This document shows positions 56,238-64,000 of a stretch of DNA of 64,000 nucleotides, one piece after another. The translations under genes and the position numbers were made by a program. The stretch is taken from NCBI RefSeq assembly GCF_003846175.1, contig NZ_ML123047.1, positions 354,887 to 418,886 of the forward strand, written 5' to 3'. The stretch's first letter is position 1; the number at the start of each line of letters is the position of its first letter. The stretch is from Streptomyces sp. ADI95-17. Lineage in GTDB: Bacteria > Actinomycetota > Actinomycetes > Streptomycetales > Streptomycetaceae. The notes beneath the pieces are model-generated. The model searched no databases, had not been told where the DNA came from, and worked only from the letters and a program-made list of their open reading frames with translations.

Positions 56238-57489
56238 GCAGTTTCGCCAGCTCGGGGCGCTGGGCCACCAGGTGCACCGTCCAGGACGGATCGCGGCTCA
56301 GCTCCTCGTGGACGGCCCAGCACAGCCAGCGCGCCGCCTTCTCCGGGGGCAGTCCGTGCCCCGCGCCGAGCAGCGGGAAGCAGAGCGAGGAGAGCGGCGG
56401 GTCGTACCTGTCGCGTTCCGCGCGGGCCAGTCGGAAGCTGGCCGAGACCGCCTCCGCGAGGACGTGCGGATCGACCCGATAGCCGTGTCCGTCGCTCGTG
56501 GGGGAAGCGACGGCCGCGTGGTGGATGCGGCGCACACCGCGCTGTGCGAGGGCTCCCGGCGAGGTCGGGACCACGGTGCCGGGGCGCACCGGGAGCCCGG
56601 ACCGGCCGTGTGCCCGCATCCACTCGACCAGTTCACGGGCGAGGACGTCGTCGACCGTCTCACCGGCCTCGTCACGTATCGCGGCCGCTCTGCGCAGCGA
56701 TCCGGACACGGTGGAGCGGAACGTCTTGGACATCTCCAGGTAGATGTTCTCCGAGGACACCAGGATGTCGATGTCCCGCAGCAGTTCGATCGACGCGACG
56801 TGCACGGTGACACGGTGCACGGCGGCGGCCGGCAGCGGTGGTCCGGTCAGCCGGGTCGGCGGGTCGGGCACCGGGTCCGGTGTCCGTACGGACGGGGCCG
56901 CCTCTTCCGGTCCCCCGGCCGGGACCGGCGCGGGCGGTCCGGTGATGGCCGACCGGGCCACCGTCAGTACCGCGAGCGCCAGTTCCGCGATGACCTCCTG
57001 CTCCTGGCTCTTGCGGAAGCGCTCGGACGTGACGCCGTAGACGGCCGCCGCGGCCTTGCGGCGTTCCTGGCCCGAAACACCGCGCCAGTCCGGCAGCAGC
57101 CCGAAGGTGTGGGCCGCCGCCCTGGCGAGGGGGTCGCCCCGGGTGCCGTCGGCGGAGAGGGTACGGCCGCCGAGATGCCGTACCCCGGCCTTCAGCAGCA
57201 TCTCCACTCCGGCGGCCTCGTCGCCGGAACCCCCGCACAGGCCTGCGGCGACCGCCACTCTTATCAGGGCCTCGGGCCGCAGGGTGCGCAGGCCGGACAG
57301 ACCCGGTCGGCGCAGGGCCCGCAGCTCCGCGGCCAGCCGTTCGGCACCGGGCAGCGGCAGGAGCGCCCGGCCTCCGGCACGGGGCGGCTCGCCGAGAGGC
57401 CCCGCCGTGCCGGAAGTGGGCGGTGTCTCCGGGGACATGGGCCCGAGGGGCTCTGGAGCGGACGAGGAGGGATGGGTCTCCTGGCTCAT
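56212..57489 (-). CDS. macro-domain (ADP-ribose-binding) protein
   Basis: About 425 residues. An N-terminal helical domain (about 40-150, including VYGVTSERFRKSQEQEV) is followed by a Pro-rich linker and a C-terminal macro-like domain (about 225-420): HVASIELLRDIDILVSSENI with the Asp/Asn typical of ADP-ribose pockets, TSPGALAQRGVRRIHHAAV and SLCFPLLGAGHGL. It may bind or hydrolyse ADP-ribose or a related nucleotide. The start is set at ATG 57489, and GTG 57537 is possible. It is divergent from the kinase gene by 119 bp and convergent with the radical-SAM gene. Confidence 0.8.
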   Translation of the reverse strand: MSQETHPSSSAPEPLGPMSPETPPTSGTAGPLGEPPRAGGRALLPLPGAERLAAELRALRRPGLSGLRTLRPEALIRVAVAAGLCGGSGDEAAGVEMLLKAGVRHLGGRTLSADGTRGDPLARAAAHTFGLLPDWRGVSGQERRKAAAAVYGVTSERFRKSQEQEVIAELALAVLTVARSAITGPPAPVPAGGPEEAAPSVRTPDPVPDPPTRLTGPPLPAAAVHRVTVHVASIELLRDIDILVSSENIYLEMSKTFRSTVSGSLRRAAAIRDEAGETVDDVLARELVEWMRAHGRSGLPVRPGTVVPTSPGALAQRGVRRIHHAAVASPTSDGHGYRVDPHVLAEAVSASFRLARAERDRYDPPLSSLCFPLLGAGHGLPPEKAARWLCWAVHEELSRDPSWTVHLVAQRPELAKLLTAASSAP

Positions 57490-57608
57490 GGCCGACACGA
57501 TATGCCCGCCCGTCCGCGCATGGGAGTGCGTCGCCACAACCTTGTCCGGCCGGGCGGCACGGCCACCGTCGCCGCCCGGCCCGGCCCCGTCACCGGAGGG
57601 GATGCCGC

Positions 57609-59975
57609 ATGACTGTTCCGCCGCCCACGGAAGTGGAGGCCGACGAGGCCGGGACCGGCCACCGTGATCCGCGCGACGCGGAGACCCGCAGGGGGCTGGA
57701 CCGGGTGCCGGCCGCGCTGGACGGACGCTTCGACCTCACCCAGGTGCTGAGCAGCGTCCAACGGCCCTCCCAGGCCGTGGTGTTGCGGGTCAAGGACCGG
57801 GAAGCCCGGCACGCGTCCGCCGACGTCCCCCTCGTACTGAAGTGGTACCACCACCGGTTCGGCCCCGACCCCGGCGTCCGCCGCATCCTCGCCGAAGGGC
57901 CGGGCGGACCGGGCGGACCGGTCGCCGGGCTGCTGGAGAGCGGCACCGCCGACGGCCACCCCTACGACCTGACCCTCTCGTACGGCGAGACCGACCTCGC
58001 CCGCTACCGGGCCGACCGTCCCGGGCCGCTGCCGCCCGCCCTGGTCCGGGCCGTCGTGGAACAGCTCCACGCGGCGCTGGTCGCGGTGCACGCGCGGGAC
58101 ATCGTGCACCGCGACGTGACACCCGACAACATCATGGTGCGGATCCAGAACGAGGACCGTCCCGAACTGGTGCTGATCGACTTCGGCGCCGCGGTGCACG
58201 AGCCGCAGCACGACCGGCCGCACCGGCGCGACTGGGTGGGCAAACCGCTCTACCTGGCGCCGGAGGCGGCCCCGCACCGGCAGGCGGTGACCCCCGCCGT
58301 CGACTGGTGGTCGCTCGGCATGGTCGTCGCCGAACTGGCCGGCGGCAGCCACCCGATCGACTTCCGCGGCGACGAGGAGGTGCTGACCGAGGTCGCCACC
58401 CACGACCCCGAACTCCCCCTGGTCACCGACCCCCGACTGCTGACGCTCTGTCAGGGACTGCTCACCCGCGCCCCCGAGCACCGCTGGGGCGGCGAGCAGG
58501 TGGCGGCCTGGCTGCGGGGGGAGACCCCGCCGGTCGCGCCCCGCACCTCCGGCGCCGCACTGCGCGACCTCCCGCCCCGGCGCACACTGCTCCCCTTCCC
58601 CTTCATGGGCCGGGAGGTCACCGGCGCCGAGGAGCTGGCCCGCCTCCTGGACGTCAACCGCCGGGCCACCGCACGGCTGCTGGCCCGCCGGAGCGGACGG
58701 GCCGAACTGGTGGAGTGGCTGGGCCAGTTCGTCGACTCTCCGGGCCGCGGCTCCGAGGAGAACGAGCAGCTCGTCGCCCTGCGCACGGAACTCGCCGAAC
58801 CACCGGACACCCGGACCGTCACACGGCTGATCAACTGGCTGGGCCCCCGGCTGGAGGTGTCCCACCACGGGGTACCCCTCGACACCCTGGGCATCCGGCA
58901 GCTGGCCGAGGCGGTCGCGGACGGCGACACCGAGGCCCGCGCGGTGCTGGCCGATCTCCTCCGGCACGAGCTGCTGCCCCTGCTCGCCGAACGTCCGGGC
59001 GGCGCGGGACTCGACGAGGTCCACCGGCGGTGGCAGGAGCACCGGGCCGCCTGGCGGCCGACGACGGACGAGATCCTGTCGCGCGGCGGCCCCCGCGACC
59101 GCGGCTCCGCACGTGCCCGGCTGCGCCGCACCGACACCGTCGACGCGATGCTGCTGCGCCTCGCCCACGAACCGGGGCGGTTCACGGCGGAACTGACAAG
59201 GGGGGCCGGCACGGTGCGGGCCGGCCTGGCCGCGCCCGTCGACTGGTACACCCGGCTCGTCGCCGATCCTGACGACACCCTGCGGCTGATCGCCGCCCGG
59301 CTGCTGGCCGGCGTCGCCACCGACGAGGCCAGGGCACGCCACACGGAGCGGGCCGAGGCGGAGGCCGCCCGGCTGCTGGCCGCCGACCGGGACGCCACCC
59401 TTGTCTGGCTGCGCCGGCTGGAGCGCCCGGCGATGCTGGGCTGGGCGCTGCTCGGCGCCACACTGGCCACCGTGCCGTGGGGGTTCGTGATCGGCCTCGC
59501 CGATGTCCTCGGGCGCGCATCCCAGCAGGCGGTGGTACTCGCCTGGGCGCAGGCCCTGCCCGCCGCCGCCGCGGTGTTCGCCCTGGAGCTGTCCGCCGCC
59601 GCGTTCATCGGCCCGCCCCACTACCACCCCCGGCGGTCGCTCGCCGGGCGGCTGATCGCCACGTCGGAACGCCCCGCCCGGTTCGCCCGGTCCCGCGGCC
59701 TGCGCACCCTGCTGCCGTCGGCCGCGCTGCTGGCCGGGGTGGTGGCCCTGGGGATCTACGCGGTCACCGTCGCCCCCTGGGTCTGGCCGATCGGCACCGT
59801 CGTGGCACTCGCCGTCTGGACGGTGCACCGCGCGGTCTCCTGGCGTCTGGAGCTGAGCCGGCTGCGCGCCCGGCGGGCCGCGGACCGCACCGGCCGCCCG
59901 CGGAACACCGTGCCCGCGGGCCCGGCACCCCTGTACCGGACGCACCGTCCGCCGCCACGTGGAGGAGACCGATGA
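57609..59975 (+). CDS. membrane-anchored Ser/Thr protein kinase
   Basis: 788 residues. The kinase domain (about 38-310) has all the essentials: Lys78 in PLVLKWY, HRD at 167-169 with Asn174, DFG at 191-193 and LYLAPEAAP. A helical region follows, then four TM segments (about 609-632, 645-667, 700-722 and 725-742). There are no PASTA or other extracellular sensor domains. ATG 57609 follows GGAGGGG. It overlaps the next gene by ATGA, and it is first of a four-gene coupled unit ending beyond the window. Confidence 0.92.
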   Translation: MTVPPPTEVEADEAGTGHRDPRDAETRRGLDRVPAALDGRFDLTQVLSSVQRPSQAVVLRVKDREARHASADVPLVLKWYHHRFGPDPGVRRILAEGPGGPGGPVAGLLESGTADGHPYDLTLSYGETDLARYRADRPGPLPPALVRAVVEQLHAALVAVHARDIVHRDVTPDNIMVRIQNEDRPELVLIDFGAAVHEPQHDRPHRRDWVGKPLYLAPEAAPHRQAVTPAVDWWSLGMVVAELAGGSHPIDFRGDEEVLTEVATHDPELPLVTDPRLLTLCQGLLTRAPEHRWGGEQVAAWLRGETPPVAPRTSGAALRDLPPRRTLLPFPFMGREVTGAEELARLLDVNRRATARLLARRSGRAELVEWLGQFVDSPGRGSEENEQLVALRTELAEPPDTRTVTRLINWLGPRLEVSHHGVPLDTLGIRQLAEAVADGDTEARAVLADLLRHELLPLLAERPGGAGLDEVHRRWQEHRAAWRPTTDEILSRGGPRDRGSARARLRRTDTVDAMLLRLAHEPGRFTAELTRGAGTVRAGLAAPVDWYTRLVADPDDTLRLIAARLLAGVATDEARARHTERAEAEAARLLAADRDATLVWLRRLERPAMLGWALLGATLATVPWGFVIGLADVLGRASQQAVVLAWAQALPAAAAVFALELSAAAFIGPPHYHPRRSLAGRLIATSERPARFARSRGLRTLLPSAALLAGVVALGIYAVTVAPWVWPIGTVVALAVWTVHRAVSWRLELSRLRARRAADRTGRPRNTVPAGPAPLYRTHRPPPRGGDR

Positions 59976-61648
59976 GCGTAGGAACCGCCCTGCCCGCGAT
60001 CGGCGAGGTGCTCCCCGCGGTCGACTACGCGCCGGCCGCCCAGCCGGTCGGCGATCTCGTCTCGCACGCCCAGACCTTCGCGCACCCCGATGTCGCCCAT
60101 GTGCCGGGGGTCGCGGACGCGGTCCACCAGGCCGCCGGGCACATGACCGACGCGGCGGCCCAGGGTCTGCACGAGCTCCTCGCCCCGGCGGCCGTCGCCC
60201 TGGGAGCGCTCAGCGGAGCGCTGCTGGCCGGACGGGCCGCCCTCGTCACCACCCAGGTGCTCGCGGCGGCGGCCGTACGGGCCGCCGAGGAACAGGCGTG
60301 TCTCGAACGCCGGCAGGAGGCGTCCGCCACCGCGGCCCGGCAGTGGGAGGCCGCCGCCTTCGCCGCCACCCGGGCGAACGCACGGCGGGCGGCGCTGCTC
60401 GCACGGGTACGGCGGGCCGCCCGGACGGCCCCGCCCGGCACTCCACCGCCGCCGGTTCCCGGCCTCCCCGGGCCCCTCGCCCCGGTGGGCATGCCACTGG
60501 CCCGGCTGCGTGAGCGGCTGGCCGTGCTGGACGAGCGGATGCGTCACGCCGAGGCCGCGCACGCCGAATGGGTCCTGCGGGAGAACCGGAACGCCTTCAC
60601 CGGTCCGCAGGACGACGCCTGGCAGCGTGAACTGCGGGCCCGGCGCGCCTCGGTGCTGCACGAGCACCGGTCACGGCCGGACGCCGCGCGGGACGCGGAC
60701 CCCTCCGTGGCACGCCGGGCGGACGAGGCCCTGCCGCAGCCGCCCGCCGCCGAGGAACTGCGGCACGAGGACGCCGTACGGATCGGGGCCGAGCTGCTCG
60801 CCCGGCTCGACGTGGCCGCCACGGCCGAGGACGCCGAACCGGCCGCGGCCGCGGTGCGGCACGCGCTCGCCGCCGCCGCGACCCGCCCGCTCAAGGCCCG
60901 TACCCACCTGCGCGAGGCACGCCGCTTCGTCGCCGCCACCAACCGTGCCGTCCGGGCCCGCCGGGCCGCCGAGGAACGGGCCGCCGCACAACTCGACTTC
61001 CTGGAGACCACGGCCCCGCAGGGCACGGACCCGCTGCCGCCGGTCCCCGCCGAGACCGCGCTGCTGCGCCGGGTGCTCGACGAGGGCCGCCGGCTGGAAC
61101 CCCACGAGCAGCGGCAGGTGGACGACCGGGTGTCGGAGCGGCTGGCGGAGCTGGAGCGCCGGTACGTCGAACGGATGCTGCGGCTCGCGATCTCCGGCAC
61201 GGACCGCTTCGACGGCCGCACGGCCGACTCGTCGCACCCGCACGGCCGGCTCGTCCGTTTCGACTGGACGCCACCGGGCTGGGGCGCCGAGCACTGGCTG
61301 CGCATCGCCCTGGACGGCGAGCACGCGCGGGTGGCCACCATGCGCCGCGAGGCGCCCGGTGCGCGTGACGCCGCCGCGCTCGCCCTGGACGACGAACGGT
61401 GCCACGAGGCCGACGGCCACCTGGAACAGCTGCGGGGCATCGCACAACGGCTCGGCGTCGAGCTGGACTTCGCCTTCGAGGAGAGCGGCACCGTACCCGG
61501 AACCCGGGGCGAGGAGGGCGTACTCGTCCTCGACGAGGACACCGCGGGCGCACGGCGGCCGGAACCGTCCGGGAAGGCGCGCGAGGAGCACCGGCGCCGG
61601 AGCGACGACCGGCCCGGTCACCGCACGGTGCGGACCGACGGCCGCTGA
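59972..61648 (+). CDS. alanine-rich coiled-coil protein of unknown function
   Basis: 558 residues. A hydrophobic Ala-rich segment (about 64-100) may be membrane-associated. Several coiled-coil stretches follow (about 100-150, 180-240 and 320-400), then a compact C-terminal domain with LVRFDWTPPGWGAEHWLRIALDG and a charged tail. No family is recognised. ATG 59972 overlaps the kinase stop and follows GGAGGAG. It lies between kinase and AAA genes, consistent with an adaptor or kinase substrate. Confidence 0.75.
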   Translation: MSVGTALPAIGEVLPAVDYAPAAQPVGDLVSHAQTFAHPDVAHVPGVADAVHQAAGHMTDAAAQGLHELLAPAAVALGALSGALLAGRAALVTTQVLAAAAVRAAEEQACLERRQEASATAARQWEAAAFAATRANARRAALLARVRRAARTAPPGTPPPPVPGLPGPLAPVGMPLARLRERLAVLDERMRHAEAAHAEWVLRENRNAFTGPQDDAWQRELRARRASVLHEHRSRPDAARDADPSVARRADEALPQPPAAEELRHEDAVRIGAELLARLDVAATAEDAEPAAAAVRHALAAAATRPLKARTHLREARRFVAATNRAVRARRAAEERAAAQLDFLETTAPQGTDPLPPVPAETALLRRVLDEGRRLEPHEQRQVDDRVSERLAELERRYVERMLRLAISGTDRFDGRTADSSHPHGRLVRFDWTPPGWGAEHWLRIALDGEHARVATMRREAPGARDAAALALDDERCHEADGHLEQLRGIAQRLGVELDFAFEESGTVPGTRGEEGVLVLDEDTAGARRPEPSGKAREEHRRRSDDRPGHRTVRTDGR

Positions 61649-61707
61649 CCCGGGCCGGCGCCCCGCCGCGGGCAACGTGAACACGATCGAGGATGCGGAG
61701 GAAGCGC

Positions 61708-63777
61708 GTGGACACCCACGGCACCGAGGACACCCGGCTCCACGAGGACCGTACGCACCGCCCGGACCACGGCGACCGGTTCGCCAAGGTCCGGGACGAC
61801 ACGGACCGGCCCGGGCCGGACCGTGCGGTGCCGCTGTTCGTCGAGGAGCTGACGGGCACGCTGGGCGTGCACTCCCAGTACGTCCTGCACGGCAACATCC
61901 AGGACCTCCACCTGGTGCGTCACCGGTCCCGGGACGCCCACCACCCGTTGGTGGAGGTGATCTGGAACGCCCTGCGCGGGCTGGGGTACCAGGCGCTGAT
62001 CCGCTACGACCAGATCCGGGGCTTCCGCGTCGTCACGGGCCCCGAACAACCGGCGGTCGAGGAACTGCTGCACGCCACCCGGCGGTCCGGCGGCCGGGAC
62101 CAGCACCGCGCGCCGGTCCTCATGGAGACCGAGCCGCTGCTCCACGGCATCGTCACGGGCTGGGCCGAGTACCGGCGCGCCGGCCACGGCAACGGCAGGC
62201 CGCTGGAGCCGCTCCGGGTCGCCCTGCTCGTCGAGCACGCCGCCCGGCTCACCACCGATGTCACCCGGCTCACCGATTCCGAACGCGACTTCTTCGTGGC
62301 CTGCCTCAAGCTCGCCGAGCTGGCCGCGCCGGTCCCGCTGCCGCCGGGTGTGCTGTCGCGCTCCGCGAGCCGCGGCGCCGCGCCGCTGTTCAACCCGGTC
62401 ATCTGGCTCACCGAGGGCGAACGGGACCTGCCGAACTGGCTGGTCTCCGGGAGCGAACGCATCCGCACCATCGCGGTGCCCGACCCGGACGCCGACGAGC
62501 GCCGGCGGATGGCCGCGCTCCTGCGGCACGAGCACACCGGACCGGACGACGACGGTCACCGCACCGCCCGCGAGGCGGCGGGCAAGGACCCGGTGGACGC
62601 CTTCGCACGGGCGTCCACCGGGCTGCCGCTGCGGGCCATGCGGCAGTCCCTCGACCTGGCCCTCTCCCGGGGCATTCCGTTCTCCGCCATGCCCGACGCG
62701 GTGCGGATGTACCGGCTGGGGGTGGAGAAGAACCCGTGGCGTCGCGACGAGATCCGGCAGCGGATCATCGCGGGCGAGCGCACCGTTCCGGAGCGGGTGA
62801 TCGGGCAGGAGGCAGCCGTCTCCATGACGCTGGACATCCTCAAACGGGCCGCGATGGGGCTCTCGGGCTCCCAGGCCACCAACCCGGGCCACCGGCCGCG
62901 CGGCGTGCTGTTCTTCGCGGGCCCCACCGGCACGGGCAAGACCGAGCTGGCGAAAGCCGTCGCCTCGGTGCTGTTCGACAGCGACCAGGCGTACCTGCGG
63001 TTCGACATGAGCGAGTTCTCCTCCTCGCACTCGGCGGACCGCCTGGTGGGAGCCCCGCCCGGGTACGTGGGGTACGAGGCGGGCGGAGAGCTGACGACCG
63101 CGGTGCGGGGCAATCCGTTCCGGGTGATCCTGTTCGACGAGATCGAGAAGGCCGACAAGGGAGTGCTCGACAAGTTCCTCCAGGTGCTGGAGGACGGCAG
63201 GCTCACCGACGGGCAGGGCGTCACCACGTACTTCAGCGAGTGCGTGCTGATCTTCACCTCCAATCTGGGGGTGCAGCGCACCGACCCGCAGACCGAGGAA
63301 CGGGAGTGGATCGTCCGTCCGGGAACCCCGTACCGGGAACTGGCCCGGACCGTGCGGCTGAACGTGAAGCGTCACTTCGAGCACGTCATCGGCCGGCCCG
63401 AGCTGATGAACCGGCTCGGCGGCAATGTGGTGGTCTTCGACTTCATCTCCCGCGAGGTGGCCGAACGGATCATGAAGCTCCAGATCGACAACATCCGGCG
63501 CCAGCTGCTGGCCGAACACAGCATCGCCCTCGAACTCTCCCCGCACGCCCGGGCCCAGCTGACCGAGTACTGCACCCACGACCAGTGGAACGGCGGCCGG
63601 GGCATCGGCATGACGCTGGAGACGCACCTGATCAACCCGCTGGCCCGCGCCCTGTTCGCCGACCCGGCGATCGGCGCGGGCTGGACCGTGTCGGTGCGGG
63701 AGGTCCACGAGCGCGACGACGGCCGGGTGGAGATCCGCATCGACGCGTCCCCCGGCTTCGTGCCGGGTCAGCGATGA
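61708..63777 (+). CDS. ClpB/ClpA-like AAA+ ATPase with one P-loop
   Basis: 689 residues. The N-terminal half (about 40-290) looks like an AAA core without a Walker A motif (VLHGNIQDLHLVRH and following). The C-terminal half is a ClpB D2-type module: Walker A GPTGTGKTE with Lys411, pore loop GAPPGYVGYEAGGE, Walker B ILFDEIEKAD with Asp477 and Glu478, and the arginine-finger box RPELMNRLGGN. A protein-remodelling motor is expected. No ClpP-docking loop is obvious. Start GTG 61708 follows GGAGG at 6 nt. An in-frame ATG at 61693 is weaker. Confidence 0.9.
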   Translation: MDTHGTEDTRLHEDRTHRPDHGDRFAKVRDDTDRPGPDRAVPLFVEELTGTLGVHSQYVLHGNIQDLHLVRHRSRDAHHPLVEVIWNALRGLGYQALIRYDQIRGFRVVTGPEQPAVEELLHATRRSGGRDQHRAPVLMETEPLLHGIVTGWAEYRRAGHGNGRPLEPLRVALLVEHAARLTTDVTRLTDSERDFFVACLKLAELAAPVPLPPGVLSRSASRGAAPLFNPVIWLTEGERDLPNWLVSGSERIRTIAVPDPDADERRRMAALLRHEHTGPDDDGHRTAREAAGKDPVDAFARASTGLPLRAMRQSLDLALSRGIPFSAMPDAVRMYRLGVEKNPWRRDEIRQRIIAGERTVPERVIGQEAAVSMTLDILKRAAMGLSGSQATNPGHRPRGVLFFAGPTGTGKTELAKAVASVLFDSDQAYLRFDMSEFSSSHSADRLVGAPPGYVGYEAGGELTTAVRGNPFRVILFDEIEKADKGVLDKFLQVLEDGRLTDGQGVTTYFSECVLIFTSNLGVQRTDPQTEEREWIVRPGTPYRELARTVRLNVKRHFEHVIGRPELMNRLGGNVVVFDFISREVAERIMKLQIDNIRRQLLAEHSIALELSPHARAQLTEYCTHDQWNGGRGIGMTLETHLINPLARALFADPAIGAGWTVSVREVHERDDGRVEIRIDASPGFVPGQR

Positions 63778-64000
63778 CCGCACCGGTCCGGGGCACCGGC
63801 GGGGACCGGGACGACGGGTACGACGGGTACGACGACGACTGGGAACCCGTCCTGGACGAGGAGGTGCGCGGACCGCTCCCGCCGCCCCCGGACACCGCCG
63901 CCGGGGTGCGCTGCCCCGGCTGTGCGGCTCTCGTGCCGCCCGGTACGCCGCGCTGTCCACGCTGCCTGGCCCGGATCGGCGGCGGGGGCGGGGGCGGGGG
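63774..64000 (+). CDS. zinc-ribbon protein (3' end outside window)
   Basis: At least 75 residues. After an Asp/Tyr-rich repeat (GYDGYDDD) and a Pro-rich stretch comes RCPGCAALVPPGTPRCPRCL, a CxxC-x(10)-CxxC zinc ribbon, then a glycine run at the window edge. ATG 63774 overlaps the AAA stop (ATGA). Such zinc ribbons often precede FHA or VWA domains in Streptomyces kinase clusters, but the rest is not visible here. Confidence 0.75.
   Translation, partial: MTAPVRGTGGDRDDGYDGYDDDWEPVLDEEVRGPLPPPPDTAAGVRCPGCAALVPPGTPRCPRCLARIGGGGGGG

Noticed and set aside
61618..63960. A minus-strand open frame of about 780 codons opposite the ClpB-like ATPase
   Set aside because: Mirror frame; the opposite strand has all AAA+ motifs in order.
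1..64000. tRNA, rRNA, riboswitch and insertion-sequence search by eye
   Set aside because: No cloverleaf with a GTTCGAATC-type T-arm, no rRNA-like sequence, no recognised riboswitch core and no transposase or terminal inverted repeats were seen. A tRNAscan or Rfam run would be decisive.

Overview
The base composition (about 72% G+C by eye), strong G/C bias at codon third positions, frequent GTG starts, dense four-base start/stop overlaps and the gene families present (SigE-family sigma factor, WhiJ-type helix-turn-helix/DUF397 modules, DUF6879, DUF1876, DUF6126, deazaflavin-type reductases) point to a Streptomyces or close relative. I see no rRNA, tRNA, integrase, transposase or CRISPR array. 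The window looks like chromosome, with accessory small-gene blocks around 39-49 kb.

Layout. 0-5.4 kb: PAP2-like membrane protein, GNAT acetyltransferase, PAS-GAF-SpoIIE phosphatase, DUF1876 protein, alpha/beta hydrolase and a Bcp-type peroxiredoxin. 5.4-7.6 kb: an NfeD-like protein and a flotillin. 7.6-10.4 kb: a deazaflavin-type reductase, a SigE-family sigma factor with a membrane partner, and a tail-anchored protein. 10.5-15.5 kb: a divergent TetR gene next to a CoA-transferase, an MFS transporter and an amidase. 15.8-20 kb: a secreted FG-GAP protein and a KhtT/KhtU-like antiporter pair. 20-23.2 kb: MarR, a second deazaflavin-type reductase, an M56 peptidase with BlaI, and TerB.

23.4-34.8 kb is the first region of high interest. 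A PucR regulator is divergent from a YqiJ membrane protein, a YqiK-type flotillin, a 1651-residue coiled-coil/AAA ATPase (DUF3686 'DNA repair ATPase' type) and a two-TM channel flanked by two NAD-binding domains. The PucR-YqiJ intergenic region has a perfect 8+3+8 palindrome that recurs, with one mismatch, before the NfeD-flotillin pair at 5.4 kb. The two flotillin loci may therefore be one regulon.

34.8-39.5 kb: an exonuclease, TetR with a CocE-type hydrolase, and a tryptophanyl-tRNA synthetase preceded by a readable attenuator (13-residue leader with Trp-Trp, then a terminator). 39.4-45 kb: an ATPase/WhiJ/DUF397 module and a second module containing DUF6879. One DUF6879 copy is interrupted by an in-frame TGA exactly where relatives carry Trp. 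45-51.7 kb: a UPF0489-like protein, thioesterase, Fic protein, VOC protein, DUF6126, a flavin monooxygenase/FMN reductase pair and a universal stress protein.

51.7-64 kb is the second region of high interest and runs off the right edge. It holds a four-TM coiled-coil protein, a VWA-like lipoprotein, an unknown protein, a small radical-SAM activase-like enzyme, a macro-domain protein, a membrane Ser/Thr kinase, a coiled-coil protein, a ClpB-like single-P-loop AAA+ ATPase and a zinc-ribbon protein. The last four are translationally coupled or nearly so. Seven GGAA boxes spaced 10-12 bp apart lie in the control region before the radical-SAM gene. I do not recognise this assembly as a described system. 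By composition it resembles kinase/VWA/AAA signalling or conflict complexes.
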